In this document: piece by piece, positions 36,336 through 44,564 of the stretch
Layout of the letters: each line of letters starts with the position of its first letter
Numbering within the stretch: position 1 is the first letter of the stretch
From: Chitinivorax tropicus
Lineage (GTDB): Bacteria > Pseudomonadota > Gammaproteobacteria > Burkholderiales > SCOH01
DNA length: 44,564 nt
NCBI RefSeq assembly: GCF_014202905.1
Contig: NZ_JACHHY010000026.1
Location: forward strand, 1 to 44,564
Direction: 5' to 3'
Notes under the pieces: model-generated
What the model was told of the DNA's origin: nothing
Databases searched by the model: none
The model's input: only the letters and a program-made list of their open reading frames with translations
Translations under genes and position numbers: made by a program

Positions 36336-36944
36336 TCAAGCCTGATCGAGCGTAAGACGGAAACTGAGCAGACGTTCGCAATAGCGCGCGATCAGATCCA
36401 CTTCAAGATTGACCTTGCTACCGGCCTTGAGATACTTGAGGTTGGTTTCCTGCAAGGTGTGTGGGATCAGGTTGATCGAAAAGCAATCTCCCTCTACCCG
36501 GTTGGTGGTCAGGCTCACGCCGTTGATGGTGGCCGAGCCTTTGGCCGCGAAATAGCGAGCCAAGTCTGCAGGCGCTCGCACCACCAGCTCATAGCAGTCG
36601 CCGACTTGTTCGAATCGAACCACCTCACCCACTCCATCGACATGGCCCGACACCAGATGACCACCCAGACGGTCAATTGGGCGCATCGCCTTCTCCAGGT
36701 TGACCACCAGCCCGACCTGATCCAAGCCGACGGTACAGTCGAGCGATTCCCTGGAGACATCCACCACAAAGCTCTCTGAGTCCTGCTCGATTGCCGTCAG
36801 GCACACACCATTCACCGCAATGCTGTCCCCAAGCTTCACATCACTGAAATCCATGCCTGGTGCGTGTATCTCCAAGCGCAGATCGCCTCGCTGTGGAGTC
36901 GCACCATGAATGGTGCCCAGTGCTTGGATAATGCCGGTAAACAT
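36336..36944 (-). CDS. ribE: riboflavin synthase, alpha subunit
   Basis: Dismutates two 6,7-dimethyl-8-ribityllumazine molecules into riboflavin. The 202 residues begin with the invariant MFTGIIQALGTI and hold two lumazine-binding repeats (about 1-97 and 98-195); GHLVSGHVDGVG and the second-repeat ATINGVSLTTNRVEGDCF are visible. It follows ribD by 31 nt on the same strand. Confidence 0.96.
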   Translation of the reverse strand: MFTGIIQALGTIHGATPQRGDLRLEIHAPGMDFSDVKLGDSIAVNGVCLTAIEQDSESFVVDVSRESLDCTVGLDQVGLVVNLEKAMRPIDRLGGHLVSGHVDGVGEVVRFEQVGDCYELVVRAPADLARYFAAKGSATINGVSLTTNRVEGDCFSINLIPHTLQETNLKYLKAGSKVNLEVDLIARYCERLLSFRLTLDQA

Positions 36945-36975
36945 GTTGACTCCCTATCAATGCTATTTAAAAAGA

Positions 36976-38073
36976 TCACGGACGCAGCTGCGCAATCAAT
37001 CGCAAGTCCGCACCGATCATGCGTTGATCCACCCAGGTCAAATCCACCCGCTCTGTCAGCGATGACAACGGCGGCCAATCTACCAGCCCATGCGCCTGGT
37101 GTCCAAGCAACATGGGGGCCAGGTACAGGACCAACTCATCCACCAGCCCGGCCTGGATCAGTGCGCCACTCAGCGCCGGCCCAGCCTCCACCAAGACCTC
37201 ATTCCATCCCTGCTGGCCCATCCAGGTCAGCAGGGCATTCAGATCAACCCGCCCTGTAGATGTCGGCAAGGCTTGCAAGCTGGCCCCGGCATCTTGCAGA
37301 TCGGCCATCCGCTTCACATCGGTCGAAGCATGGATGATGAACGCCTGCCCTCCGTCCAGCAATTTGGCAGAGGGGGGTGTTCTCAGTTGGCTATCCACCA
37401 CCACTCGCGCCGGTTGTCGGCTGACCTGATCGATGCGGGCCGTCAGCCGGGGGTCATCTGCCAAAACGGTGCCGATTCCAGTCAACATGGCACACGCCCC
37501 GGCGCGGAGCCGATGCACATCCTGCCGGGCGGCCTCGCCGGTAATCCATTGACTGGCGCCATTCCACAAAGCGGTTTTGCCATCCAGGCTGGCTGCCAAT
37601 TTAACCCGCAGCCAAGGCCGCCCCCGCTCCATGCGTGACAGGAAACCGCGATGGTGGTGTCGGGCGGCATCCGCCAGCAATCCGACCTGCGTCACCACCC
37701 CAGCCGATCGCAACCGGGCCAGGCCCCGCCCAGACACCTGCGGATTGGGATCACCCAAGGCAGCCACCACCCTTACCACACCCGCTTCGACCAAGCGGTC
37801 GGCGCATGGCGGGGTGCGGCCAAAATGGCTACAGGGCTCCAATGTGACATAGGCCGTTGCACCCTGCGCACTCAAGCCACGTGCATGGCAATCCTTCAGC
37901 GCCTGGATTTCAGCATGATCCTGCCCTGCGGCCAATGTGTGGCCTTGACCGATCACCACGCCCGCCTTGACCAGCACGCAGCCCACCGAGGGATTGGGCG
38001 AGGTCTGCCAAGCCCCCAATGCTGCTTGCTGCAGGGCTTGCGACATGTATTGATGATCTGCTTCCGTGAACAT
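36976..38073 (-). CDS. ribD: bifunctional pyrimidine deaminase/reductase RibD
   Basis: Performs the second and third steps of riboflavin synthesis. The deaminase domain (about 1-145) has the zinc motifs HAE (53-55) and PCSHFGRTPPC (Cys81, Cys90). The reductase domain (about 150-360) begins RGRPWLRVKLAASLDGKTA and includes ARVVVDSQLRTP. The start at 38073 (MFTEADHQYM) is chosen for the GGTGG site upstream; extension to 38145 looks non-coding. No FMN riboswitch is seen in its leader. Confidence 0.95.
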   Translation of the reverse strand: MFTEADHQYMSQALQQAALGAWQTSPNPSVGCVLVKAGVVIGQGHTLAAGQDHAEIQALKDCHARGLSAQGATAYVTLEPCSHFGRTPPCADRLVEAGVVRVVAALGDPNPQVSGRGLARLRSAGVVTQVGLLADAARHHHRGFLSRMERGRPWLRVKLAASLDGKTALWNGASQWITGEAARQDVHRLRAGACAMLTGIGTVLADDPRLTARIDQVSRQPARVVVDSQLRTPPSAKLLDGGQAFIIHASTDVKRMADLQDAGASLQALPTSTGRVDLNALLTWMGQQGWNEVLVEAGPALSGALIQAGLVDELVLYLAPMLLGHQAHGLVDWPPLSSLTERVDLTWVDQRMIGADLRLIAQLRP

Positions 38074-38200
38074 CTGCCACCGTACTCCATCTCGGAAAGG
38101 CGACATGTTACCGACCGTGACGATCAGCGTCCACGTCCGGCACATTCAAGCAAGGCGATATCCACCAGGCCCTACTTGATCAAGTTTTTTTCAACCTGCT

Positions 38201-38229
38201 TTGTCAATTGCTTGCTAGTTGCATAAAAT
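38201..38229 (+). promoter_or_regulatory. promoter of the M48 peptidase gene
   Basis: TTGTCA (38201-38206), a spacer of exactly 17 nt, and TAAAAT (38224-38229) form a good sigma70 promoter. It lies about 30 nt before the ATG at 38260. Confidence 0.55.
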
Positions 38230-38259
38230 CGATGTTCATTAAGTATATTGACCCGCAAG

Positions 38260-40113
38260 ATGATGACACAGCACAATCCAAATCACGGTGTCTACACCGA
38301 GCTGATCGCACGCCTGGAGGCCGATGCACTTCGCCATCCAGGCTGGTATCGCTTGCGGATTCTGATGTTGATTCTGCTTGGACACGTTGGCCAGCTGGTG
38401 GCGCTCAGCCTGTTCCTGATTGCACTAGCACTGCTGACCGTAGCCATATTGACTTACCCGCTGCATCCAAGCTGGTTTTTGCTGGCCATTGCGCTATGCA
38501 TCGTGGGCGGGTTGATCTGGTTGCTCTGTCGCGTCACGCCCGCCACACCCGTTGGCGAGCCATTGACTCGCCAGACCTCGCCCAATCTGTTTCGCCTGAT
38601 CGATAAAGTCACCGCCAAGGTGGGGAGCCCCGGGGTGGACAAGGTGCTGCTGACTGCGGATTTCAATGCGGCAATCGTCCAGCAACCGCGGCTGGGCTTG
38701 GTCGGATGGCATCGGAACATCCTGCTGCTGGGGCTGCCGCTGATGATGGCGCTCTCTACCCGGCATTTTGCTGCGGTGCTGGCCCATGAGTTTGGCCATC
38801 TATCAGCTCAGCATGGCCGGTTCGCCTGCTGGGTCTATCGCCTGCGCAATACTTGGCAACGGGCGCTGGAGCAACCTTCCGTCGTTGAACATACGCCGAA
38901 TCTGTTGCTGACTTGGCTGCAACGCTTTGTCCACTACTTCAATGCCTATTCATTCGTTCTGGCGCGACAGAACGAATACGAAGCAGATCAGGCCTCTGTC
39001 ACCATGTGTGGCAAACGTGTAACGATGGAGGCACTGGTGTTGTCGCAGTTGACCAGCCGCTGGCTGGAGCAACATTACTGGCCAGCGTTGCTACGCAATG
39101 CCGAAGACAATCCAGAGCCCACCCCGTCCCCTCATCGCGCACTGGAACAAGCCATTGCGCTGGGCATGCAGCAGCATGGGCTGGATGTGTGGCTTGCAGA
39201 AGCGCTCACCCATCAGACCGGTCATTTCGACACTCACCCCTCGTTGGCTGACCGCCTGAGTCGGCTTGATCATGCCGCTACGCTGCCAGAGCCCATCAGT
39301 ATCAACGCAGCCCGACGCCTACTGGGCGAGGATCTGGATGTCCTGCAAGACCAGCTTGACGATAACTGGCGACAACAGATCCGTGGCAGCTGGTACGCAC
39401 GCCATCAACAAGTACAGGAAGGCCGACGCGAGCTGGAAGCATTGCAACAAGAAGCCAGTGTCGGGCCGCTGAGCCTGCCACGCGCCTGGCGATTGGCCGA
39501 ATTGGCCCAGGCGCTGGGTCAGCCCCAGCTTGCCATCGCCACCTGTGAATATCTGACACAAACCCATCCGGAATATGCACCGGGCCATCATCTGCAAGGT
39601 CAGTTATTGCTCGCCCAAGGTGATGCACGTGGCCTGGACAGCCTTGATCACGCACTCCGACAAGACCCACGGCTGACCACGCCTTGCGCACGGCAGGCTT
39701 ATCTGTACCTGCAAGGGCTGGGCGACAAACGTGGGGCAGAGAACTATTTCCGGCTGGCCTGTGAATATGTGCTGGCCACCGAGCATCGGGACGATGGCAC
39801 CCCAAAGACAGACGTTTCATTGCTGCCACATGATCTGCTGCCTAAACAGGCGGACGCACTGAGCCGTGACCTGGCACATGACCCATATGTCGAGCAAGCC
39901 TGGCTGCTGAGGCGCCACGTGACAGACTTCCCGGAGCGGTCACTCTATCTCCTACTCTTGCAGAATACGACCCAGGCCCGGCAGGTGGCCGCCCACACCA
40001 TCGCCCCAGAAACACTGATTCCCAATCAAACATTCATCATCAAACTGGATCAACGCACCCGGGCGCTGAAACAACGCGCCGAGAAGCTGGTGGGCTCACA
40101 AATCTTTCCCTAG
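38260..40113 (+). CDS. M48-family membrane metalloprotease with C-terminal TPR-like region
   Basis: A 617-residue protein: two N-terminal membrane helices (about 32-66 and 70-90), then a gluzincin domain with HEFGH (His176, Glu177, His180) and the NEYEADQAS motif that supplies the third zinc ligand. The C-terminal third (about 385-540) is helical and repeat-like (LAQALGQPQLAIATCEYLTQTHPEYAPGHH), as in TPR proteins. Substrates are unknown; HtpX- and BepA-type relatives act in envelope quality control. The ATG at 38260 is preferred to a TTG at 38248. The gene is opposite in strand to the surrounding rib genes, dividing ribD from ribH. Confidence 0.85.
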   Translation: MMTQHNPNHGVYTELIARLEADALRHPGWYRLRILMLILLGHVGQLVALSLFLIALALLTVAILTYPLHPSWFLLAIALCIVGGLIWLLCRVTPATPVGEPLTRQTSPNLFRLIDKVTAKVGSPGVDKVLLTADFNAAIVQQPRLGLVGWHRNILLLGLPLMMALSTRHFAAVLAHEFGHLSAQHGRFACWVYRLRNTWQRALEQPSVVEHTPNLLLTWLQRFVHYFNAYSFVLARQNEYEADQASVTMCGKRVTMEALVLSQLTSRWLEQHYWPALLRNAEDNPEPTPSPHRALEQAIALGMQQHGLDVWLAEALTHQTGHFDTHPSLADRLSRLDHAATLPEPISINAARRLLGEDLDVLQDQLDDNWRQQIRGSWYARHQQVQEGRRELEALQQEASVGPLSLPRAWRLAELAQALGQPQLAIATCEYLTQTHPEYAPGHHLQGQLLLAQGDARGLDSLDHALRQDPRLTTPCARQAYLYLQGLGDKRGAENYFRLACEYVLATEHRDDGTPKTDVSLLPHDLLPKQADALSRDLAHDPYVEQAWLLRRHVTDFPERSLYLLLLQNTTQARQVAAHTIAPETLIPNQTFIIKLDQRTRALKQRAEKLVGSQIFP

Positions 40114-40177
40114 ACTCCATCGCACCGTTCCAATACCCGTAACACCGGAGCCCGCATGCCGCACAGCGATTGATCAA

Positions 40178-40191
40178 CCGCCTGCAGGCGG
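40178..40191. other. 14-bp perfect palindrome downstream of the M48 gene
   Basis: CCGCCTGCAGGCGG is self-complementary and lies 15 nt before the terminator hairpin at 40206-40227. It may add to termination between the convergent genes. Confidence 0.4.
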
Positions 40192-40205
40192 CGTGCACAA
40201 ACAAC

Positions 40206-40227
40206 AACGGGGGCAGATGCCCCCGTT
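40206..40227. terminator. bidirectional terminator between M48 gene and nusB
   Basis: AACGGGGGC pairs perfectly with GCCCCCGTT around a 4-nt loop. Only a short T run follows on each strand (TT plus stem Ts). Its place between two convergent genes supports the call. Confidence 0.7.
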
Positions 40228-40258
40228 TGATCACCACCATTTCACTGGCTGGCTACAT

Positions 40259-40711
40259 TCAGCCTCGACGCTGGCCACGCTGGTTGCGCACATTCTGCGC
40301 CTCAGCCGCACGCACCTGCTCGACAAATTTATCCAGTACGCCATTGATGAATTTGTGACCTTCGTTGCCACCAAACGTCTTCGACAACTCGATGGCCTCG
40401 TTGATGATGACCGGGAAAGGAGTCTCTGGCATGTGCACCAACTCGAAACCAGCCACCAACAGAACGCCCCGCTCGACCGGGCTGACATCATCCCAGTCGC
40501 GCTCCAGATAAGGTGACATGGCTGAGCGCAAGGTGTCGGCGTGGCTGATCGCACCGAACAACACCGCACGGAACAGCGTCAGATCACACTTCTCAAAAGC
40601 CTGGTTTTCGGCCAGATTCTTTTCGATCAGCGTGGGGGGGTCTTGGGTCAACTGCCATTGATACAAACCCTGCACGGCGAATTCACGTGCTTTGCGTCGT
40701 GCGCTTTTCAT
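40259..40711 (-). CDS. nusB: transcription antitermination factor NusB
   Basis: Binds boxA RNA with NusE/S10 to support rRNA transcription. The 150 residues begin [22 protein letters not shown] and end with INGVLDKFVEQVR, both family-typical; the ERDWDDVSPVERGVLL segment is also present. The ATG shares one base with the ribH stop, the ribH-nusB coupling common in proteobacteria. Confidence 0.96.
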   Translation of the reverse strand: MKSARRKAREFAVQGLYQWQLTQDPPTLIEKNLAENQAFEKCDLTLFRAVLFGAISHADTLRSAMSPYLERDWDDVSPVERGVLLVAGFELVHMPETPFPVIINEAIELSKTFGGNEGHKFINGVLDKFVEQVRAAEAQNVRNQRGQRRG

Positions 40712-41184
40712 TATTTACTCAACTTTTTCAACAGATTGATCATTTCAACCACGACACGGGCCGCGTCAGTGCCTTTTTCATGCATGCGCGCCAGTGCCTG
40801 GTCATCGTTTTCGGTGGTCAGAATGGCATTGGCGATCGGCGTGTCGGTTTCCAGACCGACCGCACTGATACCCGATGCCGACTCGTTCGACACGACTTCA
40901 AAGTGATAGGTCTCACCCCGGATCACCGCGCCCAGCGCCACCAGACCATCAAATTTGCCACTCTGGGCCATGGTCTTCAGCGTCAAGGGGGCTTCCAACG
41001 CGCCAGGGATCGTCGCAATCAGCATATCTTCCGTCTTGACGCCCAAACGCAATAGTTCCGCAGTACAGGCGGCCAACAGGCCTTCACATACATCAGTATT
41101 GAAACGGCACATCACGATGCCGATACGTAAACCACTGCCAGAAAGATTTTGTTCGATTTCCAGAATATTGTCGTAGCGGGCCAT
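40711..41184 (-). CDS. ribH: 6,7-dimethyl-8-ribityllumazine synthase
   Basis: Condenses the RibB and RibD products to lumazine, the substrate of RibE. The 157 residues contain [17 protein letters not shown], the [13 protein letters not shown] loop and [17 protein letters not shown] with the catalytic histidine. Together with ribD, ribE and ribBA it completes the pathway except for an active GTP cyclohydrolase II. Confidence 0.96.
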   Translation of the reverse strand: MARYDNILEIEQNLSGSGLRIGIVMCRFNTDVCEGLLAACTAELLRLGVKTEDMLIATIPGALEAPLTLKTMAQSGKFDGLVALGAVIRGETYHFEVVSNESASGISAVGLETDTPIANAILTTENDDQALARMHEKGTDAARVVVEMINLLKKLSK

Positions 41185-41320
41185 ACGGCTTTCCTAAATT
41201 CAAGCGCTGATCAAACGATCAGCCGTCGGTGTGTAACGGAAAACTCTTCATTTTACATGGTGATAAGCCTGCTGGCTAACAATGGCTTTCCCATCTACCG
41301 GAAATAGACGCAAATCCGCT

Positions 41321-41326
41321 TATAAT
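41321..41326 (+). promoter_or_regulatory. consensus -10 box upstream of the EamA gene
   Basis: A perfect TATAAT lies here; the -35 region 17 nt upstream is poor. It overlaps the first in-frame ATG (41325), which argues that translation of the transporter starts further downstream. Confidence 0.45.
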
Positions 41327-41354
41327 GCAGCGCTGTTTGTTCTTCGAGTTCATT

Positions 41355-42230
41355 GTGTCCGCCCCATCCCGCACCGGCCTGGCCATGGCCCTGCTTTCAA
41401 CTTGGCTCATCTGGGGATCGACCTATCTGGCGATCCGTTTTGTGATTGTAGACATTCCACCCTTCATGGCTGCGGCAATTCGCTTCTGGCTGGCTGGCGG
41501 CATGCTGTTTGCATGGCTGAAATGGAAAGGGGCTGCGCTTCCCTCGAAACGGCAGATGCGCAATGCAGCGATCATCGGCACCATGATGCTGGCGGGTGGC
41601 AATGGCGCGGTAACCTTTGCCGAGTTGGAGATCTCCTCGGCGGTGGCCGCGCTGGGCGTTGCTGTCGTGCCATTGCTGACCATCATCGTGGCGCGTTTCT
41701 GGGGGCATCATTCCAGTCGGTCAGAGTGGATCGGCATTGGTATCGGCATGGCTGGCATCGTTTCCTTGAATTTCGGTGCTGACATGAGCGCCAGCCCTAT
41801 GGGCGCAGGGCTCATCCTGTTCGCGACGGTGATCTGGTCGATTGCCACGGTCTGGAGCAAATACCTCGACATGCCCTCCGGCACCATGTCCAGCGCCCTG
41901 CAAATGCTGGCTGCCGCGCTGGTACTGACTTTGATGAGCCTGATGCATGGCGAGCGGATGACGCATATGCCCAGTGGCACATCGATTGCTGCCCTGCTCT
42001 ATCTGGTCGTTGCAGGCTCGATGATTGCCTACAGTGCTTTCTCCTATCTGATCATACATGTCCGGCCTGCACTGGCTTCCAGTTACGCCTATGTCAACCC
42101 GGTCGTGGCTGTCTTTCTGGGCTGGTCGATCGGCAACGAACATATCGGGCTGCACGAGCTGTTCGCAATGGGCGCCATCCTGATCGCCGTGGCCCTGGTG
42201 GTGTACCAACAAGTACGAAACAAGGGATAA
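41355..42230 (+). CDS. EamA/DMT-family membrane transporter
   Basis: A ten-helix inner-membrane exporter of the drug/metabolite transporter superfamily. Both EamA repeats can be seen, the first starting LLSTWLIWGSTYLAIRFV and the second LILFATVIWSIATVWSKYL. The YAYVNPVVAVFLGW segment near the end is typical of YedA-like proteins. The start is uncertain: an ATG at 41325 lies inside a TATAAT box, so the GTG at 41355 is used here, and an ATG at 41385 is also possible. The substrate cannot be told from sequence. Confidence 0.87.
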   Translation: MSAPSRTGLAMALLSTWLIWGSTYLAIRFVIVDIPPFMAAAIRFWLAGGMLFAWLKWKGAALPSKRQMRNAAIIGTMMLAGGNGAVTFAELEISSAVAALGVAVVPLLTIIVARFWGHHSSRSEWIGIGIGMAGIVSLNFGADMSASPMGAGLILFATVIWSIATVWSKYLDMPSGTMSSALQMLAAALVLTLMSLMHGERMTHMPSGTSIAALLYLVVAGSMIAYSAFSYLIIHVRPALASSYAYVNPVVAVFLGWSIGNEHIGLHELFAMGAILIAVALVVYQQVRNKG

Positions 42231-42300
42231 TCCGGCAGACTCGGCTGCACCATTCCGCAACAGAACCTAAACTAAGCACATCATCCCACCGGGCATTGTC

Positions 42301-42924
42301 ATGGAATTCCTGAAAGCTTTCATATCGCTATTGGTGCTGATCAATCCGATCGGCGCCATTCCGCTGTTCATCAGCCTGACCCATGCACAGTCAAGAGTCG
42401 AAAAAAAACGCACCATCCGTGTTGCCGCCATTGCGGTCGCCCTGGTGATCATCATTTCAGCGTTCATCGGTGAATTCGTGATCAAGCTGTTTGGTATCAG
42501 CATGGCCAGCTTCCGGACAGGTGGCGGCATCCTGCTGCTGCTATTATCGATTTCGATGCTGAATGCACAGCTGGCCCCCTCCCGCCAAACCCCAGAGGAA
42601 ACCGATGAAGCCGAGCACAAGCACAGCATCGGCGTGGTGCCCTTGGCCATTCCGCTGCTGACCGGGCCTGGCGCAATCAGCACGGTCATCATCTATACCG
42701 ACCGCATCCGCCACTGGTGGGAGTACTCCTATATGGTTGGCGCAGGCGTGGTGATCGGGCTGATCACCTTTGCTGCGCTCAATCTGGCCGACCCGATCAG
42801 CCGATTGGTCGGCAAGACAGGCATCAATATCTCCACCCGACTGATGGGCCTGTTGCTGTCCGCCGTCGGTATTGAATTCATCTGCGCAGGCCTGGTGGAG
42901 CTCCTTCCCGGCCTCGCCAAATAA
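42301..42924 (+). CDS. MarC-family integral membrane protein
   Basis: A 207-residue, six-helix membrane protein of the MarC/UPF0056 family, function unknown despite the name. The signature LLVLINPIGAIPLFISLT opens the protein and VVPLAIPLLTGPGAISTVI begins the second half, an internal repeat typical of the family. It lies 10 nt before the prmB start, so the two are likely co-transcribed. Confidence 0.92.
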   Translation: MEFLKAFISLLVLINPIGAIPLFISLTHAQSRVEKKRTIRVAAIAVALVIIISAFIGEFVIKLFGISMASFRTGGGILLLLLSISMLNAQLAPSRQTPEETDEAEHKHSIGVVPLAIPLLTGPGAISTVIIYTDRIRHWWEYSYMVGAGVVIGLITFAALNLADPISRLVGKTGINISTRLMGLLLSAVGIEFICAGLVELLPGLAK

Positions 42925-42934
42925 TGGAAAGACC

Positions 42935-43831
42935 ATGTTTGATTCCGCCGCATCACACCTGCACACCGTCCGCGACCTGATCCGCTTTGCAGTCAGCCGC
43001 TTCAACCAAGCCCAGCTGCATTTTGGCCATGGCACGGACAACGCTTACGACGAAGCCGTCTATCTGGTGCTACATACCCTCAAGCTACCAATCGATCGTC
43101 TCGAACCTTTTCTGGATGCACGCCTGCTGCCCGAGGAGATCAATCAAGTTCTGCCTCTGATCAGACGTCGTGTCGAAGAGCGCAAACCTGCGGCCTATCT
43201 CACCCACGAAGCGTGGTTGGGCGAGTACCGTTTTTATGTCGATGAGCGTGTGATTGTGCCGCGCTCTTTCATCTCAGAGCTGCTACGGCAGCATCTTGCC
43301 CCGTGGGTCGAATACCCGGAATTGATCCATCGAGGCCTGGATCTGTGCACCGGCTCCGGCTGCCTGGCAATCATGATGGCCGATGCCTTTCCGGATGCGG
43401 AAATCGATGCGATCGACCTCTCAAGTGACGCGCTCGCAGTCGCCGCACGCAATGTGGAAGACTACCGCCTTGGCTACCGAGTCAATCTCCTGCAATCTGA
43501 CATGTTTGTCGCTGTTCAGGGCCACCAATATGACCTGATCGTCAGCAACCCGCCTTATGTAGATGCCGAATCGGTGGCCGAGCTACCTACCGAATACCTG
43601 CAAGAGCCGGAAATGGCATTGGGATCAGGCCATGACGGACTGGACGCGACACGCATCATCCTCGACGAAGCTCCTGCCCTGCTGACACCGCACGGCATCC
43701 TGGTGGTGGAAATCGGCCATAATCGGGCATTGCTGGAAGAGGAATATCCAGAGCTACCCTTTACTTGGCTGGAAACAAGTGGCGGCGATGGTTTTGTGTT
43801 CCTGTTACGAAAGGAAGATTTTCCGACGTAA
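42935..43831 (+). CDS. prmB: ribosomal protein L3 N5-glutamine methyltransferase PrmB
   Basis: Methylates a glutamine of ribosomal protein L3 using S-adenosylmethionine. The 298-residue reading starts MFDSAASHLHTVRDLIRFA with GGAAAG upstream; an extension to 42872 would overlap marC and is rejected. The methyltransferase motifs are LDLCTGSGCLAIMMA and SNPPYVDAE, the NPPY that recognises the glutamine side chain. The PrmB-type N-terminal helical domain (FNQAQLHFGHGTDNAYDEA) separates it from PrmC. Confidence 0.95.
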   Translation: MFDSAASHLHTVRDLIRFAVSRFNQAQLHFGHGTDNAYDEAVYLVLHTLKLPIDRLEPFLDARLLPEEINQVLPLIRRRVEERKPAAYLTHEAWLGEYRFYVDERVIVPRSFISELLRQHLAPWVEYPELIHRGLDLCTGSGCLAIMMADAFPDAEIDAIDLSSDALAVAARNVEDYRLGYRVNLLQSDMFVAVQGHQYDLIVSNPPYVDAESVAELPTEYLQEPEMALGSGHDGLDATRIILDEAPALLTPHGILVVEIGHNRALLEEEYPELPFTWLETSGGDGFVFLLRKEDFPT

Positions 43832-43850
43832 ACCGCCCATCACTCACAAC

Positions 43851-43879
43851 AACCGGGCTTCATGGGGCTCGGTTTTTTT
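43851..43879 (+). terminator. intrinsic terminator after prmB
   Basis: AACCGGGC pairs with GCTCGGTT over eight positions (one G-U) around an 8-nt loop and runs into a stretch of seven T. It begins 20 nt after the stop codon. Confidence 0.8.
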
Positions 43880-44451
43880 ATTTCATGCGCTGAAAACACA
43901 GCACAAAAAGCACCCATCCCCCAGCCATCAGCCATTCCCTTCCATTACCATCCCACCCGCTATTGATGCAGCACTTGATCACAGCCGCTCTTTGCCACCC
44001 AGGGTTGAGCGGGCTGGCGGATGCCCCGGCCAGCACAGGAATCAACCCATGTGTATGCAGCACGTCGCTGTATCACAGACCAAGTTCGCAGGGACGATGA
44101 TCGCCCGCGCAAGGGCTGCCATAAGCCAATAGAGACATGCCCCATATTCAATCGATTCCGATAAGGCTGCAACCCGCCAACGTAGCAATGTCGAAATACC
44201 TGACAGTATCGGCAAAGCAAGATAGCTGAAACATATTGCATATCGGATTCATGGAAAAAAGCGCAGCCATGAAATTTTTAGCCTTTTTACTCACAGATAA
44301 ATAATTCAATTCGAATATTCAAAATATCACTCTCACCGGAACAATTTTTGCATCACGTCATTTGCAAGCCCAGCCGACAATGAAGTACACCAGCTGGTGT
44401 GGGCAAACTTCTCTTTGTTCTATTCAATTGATATCGAAATGAGGTGATCAA
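43880..44451. other. gene-poor stretch before the interrupted gene
   Basis: No convincing coding sequence is seen. Two overlapping minus-strand frames (43878-44063 and 43960-44241) have no ribosome binding site or recognisable motif and may be relics of a degraded gene. The last 200 bp are AT-rich and promoter-like, contain a 14-bp palindrome (44387-44400), and lead into a ribosome binding site. Confidence 0.5.
44387..44400. promoter_or_regulatory. 14-bp perfect palindrome upstream of the interrupted gene
   Basis: ACACCAGCTGGTGT is self-complementary and lies 51 nt before the start codon at 44452, a usual distance for an operator. Confidence 0.4.
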
Positions 44452-44466
44452 ATGTCAGTCCTTAAT
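44452..44466 (+). pseudogene. first five codons of a gene interrupted by an insertion sequence
   Basis: GAGGTG lies 5 nt before an ATG that reads Met-Ser-Val-Leu-Asn and then enters the insertion sequence, where the frame stops within a few codons. The ribosome binding site is among the better ones in the window. The rest of the gene, if it survives, lies beyond the element outside the window. The family is unknown. Confidence 0.5.
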
Positions 44467-44564
44467 GGCGCTGTTGCATAAATCCTGAATCGGGCGATGC
44501 TCCCCTTTACCCCAACGGATTTACGCCAAAGCTACCGTGCACGGACGGCCCAGCATGCTGAAGT
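44467..44564. mobile_element. left end of an IS5-like (IS903-group type) insertion sequence, partial
   Basis: The sequence from 44467 begins GGCGCTGTTGCATAAATC, which closely resembles terminal inverted repeats of IS5-family elements of the IS903 group. An open frame (…RIYAKATVHGRPSMLK) is entered before the window ends and may lead into the transposase on the plus strand. The right end and target duplication are outside the window, so family and orientation are tentative. Confidence 0.6.

Noticed and set aside
34324-41324. FMN riboswitch in front of a riboflavin gene
   Set aside because: No RFN-type conserved blocks were recognised in the leaders of ribD, ribE, ribBA or ribH. A covariance search would be decisive.
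43878-44241. Two overlapping minus-strand frames near the right edge
   Set aside because: No ribosome binding site, motif or plausible composition. Possibly relics, but not supportable as genes.

Overview
The window looks like chromosomal DNA of a betaproteobacterium, most likely of the Neisseriales (Chromobacterium/Chitinimonas-like). The basis is the gene order rpoE-rseA-rseB-rseC-degP-grx-lepA-lepB-DUF4845-rnc-era-recO-pdxJ-acpS-nagZ, the RibBA protein with a degenerate second half, and the glyA/nrdR/rib/nusB gene set. No database was searched. All product names come from motifs and recalled family features.

Layout. Positions 1-1234 hold the tail of a membrane protein and a convergent adenine deaminase gene. 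Positions 1426-13193 (minus strand) are one half of a type VI secretion system (T6SS), transcribed tssA-tssB-tssC-hcp-tagJ-tssE-tssF-tssG-clpV. This order matches the P. aeruginosa H1-T6SS half-cluster. An unrecognised 194-residue gene with its own promoter and operator-like palindrome sits where vgrG1 would be. The membrane complex (TssJKLM), VgrG, Fha, PppA and a classical PpkA are absent from the window. Divergent from tssA is an 890-codon chimeric receptor: zinc ribbon, Ser/Thr kinase, a small extra module, one membrane segment and a periplasmic LivK-type ligand-binding domain. It is the best candidate for an undescribed system here: a nutrient-sensing kinase beside a T6SS promoter.

Positions 16.5-22 kb hold a small secreted DUF6970-like protein, 7Fe ferredoxin, GluQRS, three tandem tRNA-Glu genes, glyA, a lipoprotein aminopeptidase and nrdR. 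Positions 22-34.3 kb (minus strand) hold the long envelope-stress/housekeeping operon running from rpoE to nagZ, with an intrinsic terminator directly before the lepA start codon. Positions 34.6-41.2 kb hold the riboflavin genes ribD, ribE, ribBA and ribH plus nusB. They are split by a DinB-like gene and by an M48 peptidase-TPR gene on the opposite strand. Positions 41.3-43.8 kb (plus strand) hold an EamA transporter, a MarC protein and the PrmB methyltransferase.

The right edge holds a roughly 570-bp gene-poor stretch. It ends in a start codon with a good ribosome binding site whose reading frame is cut after five codons by the left end of an IS5-like insertion sequence running off the window.
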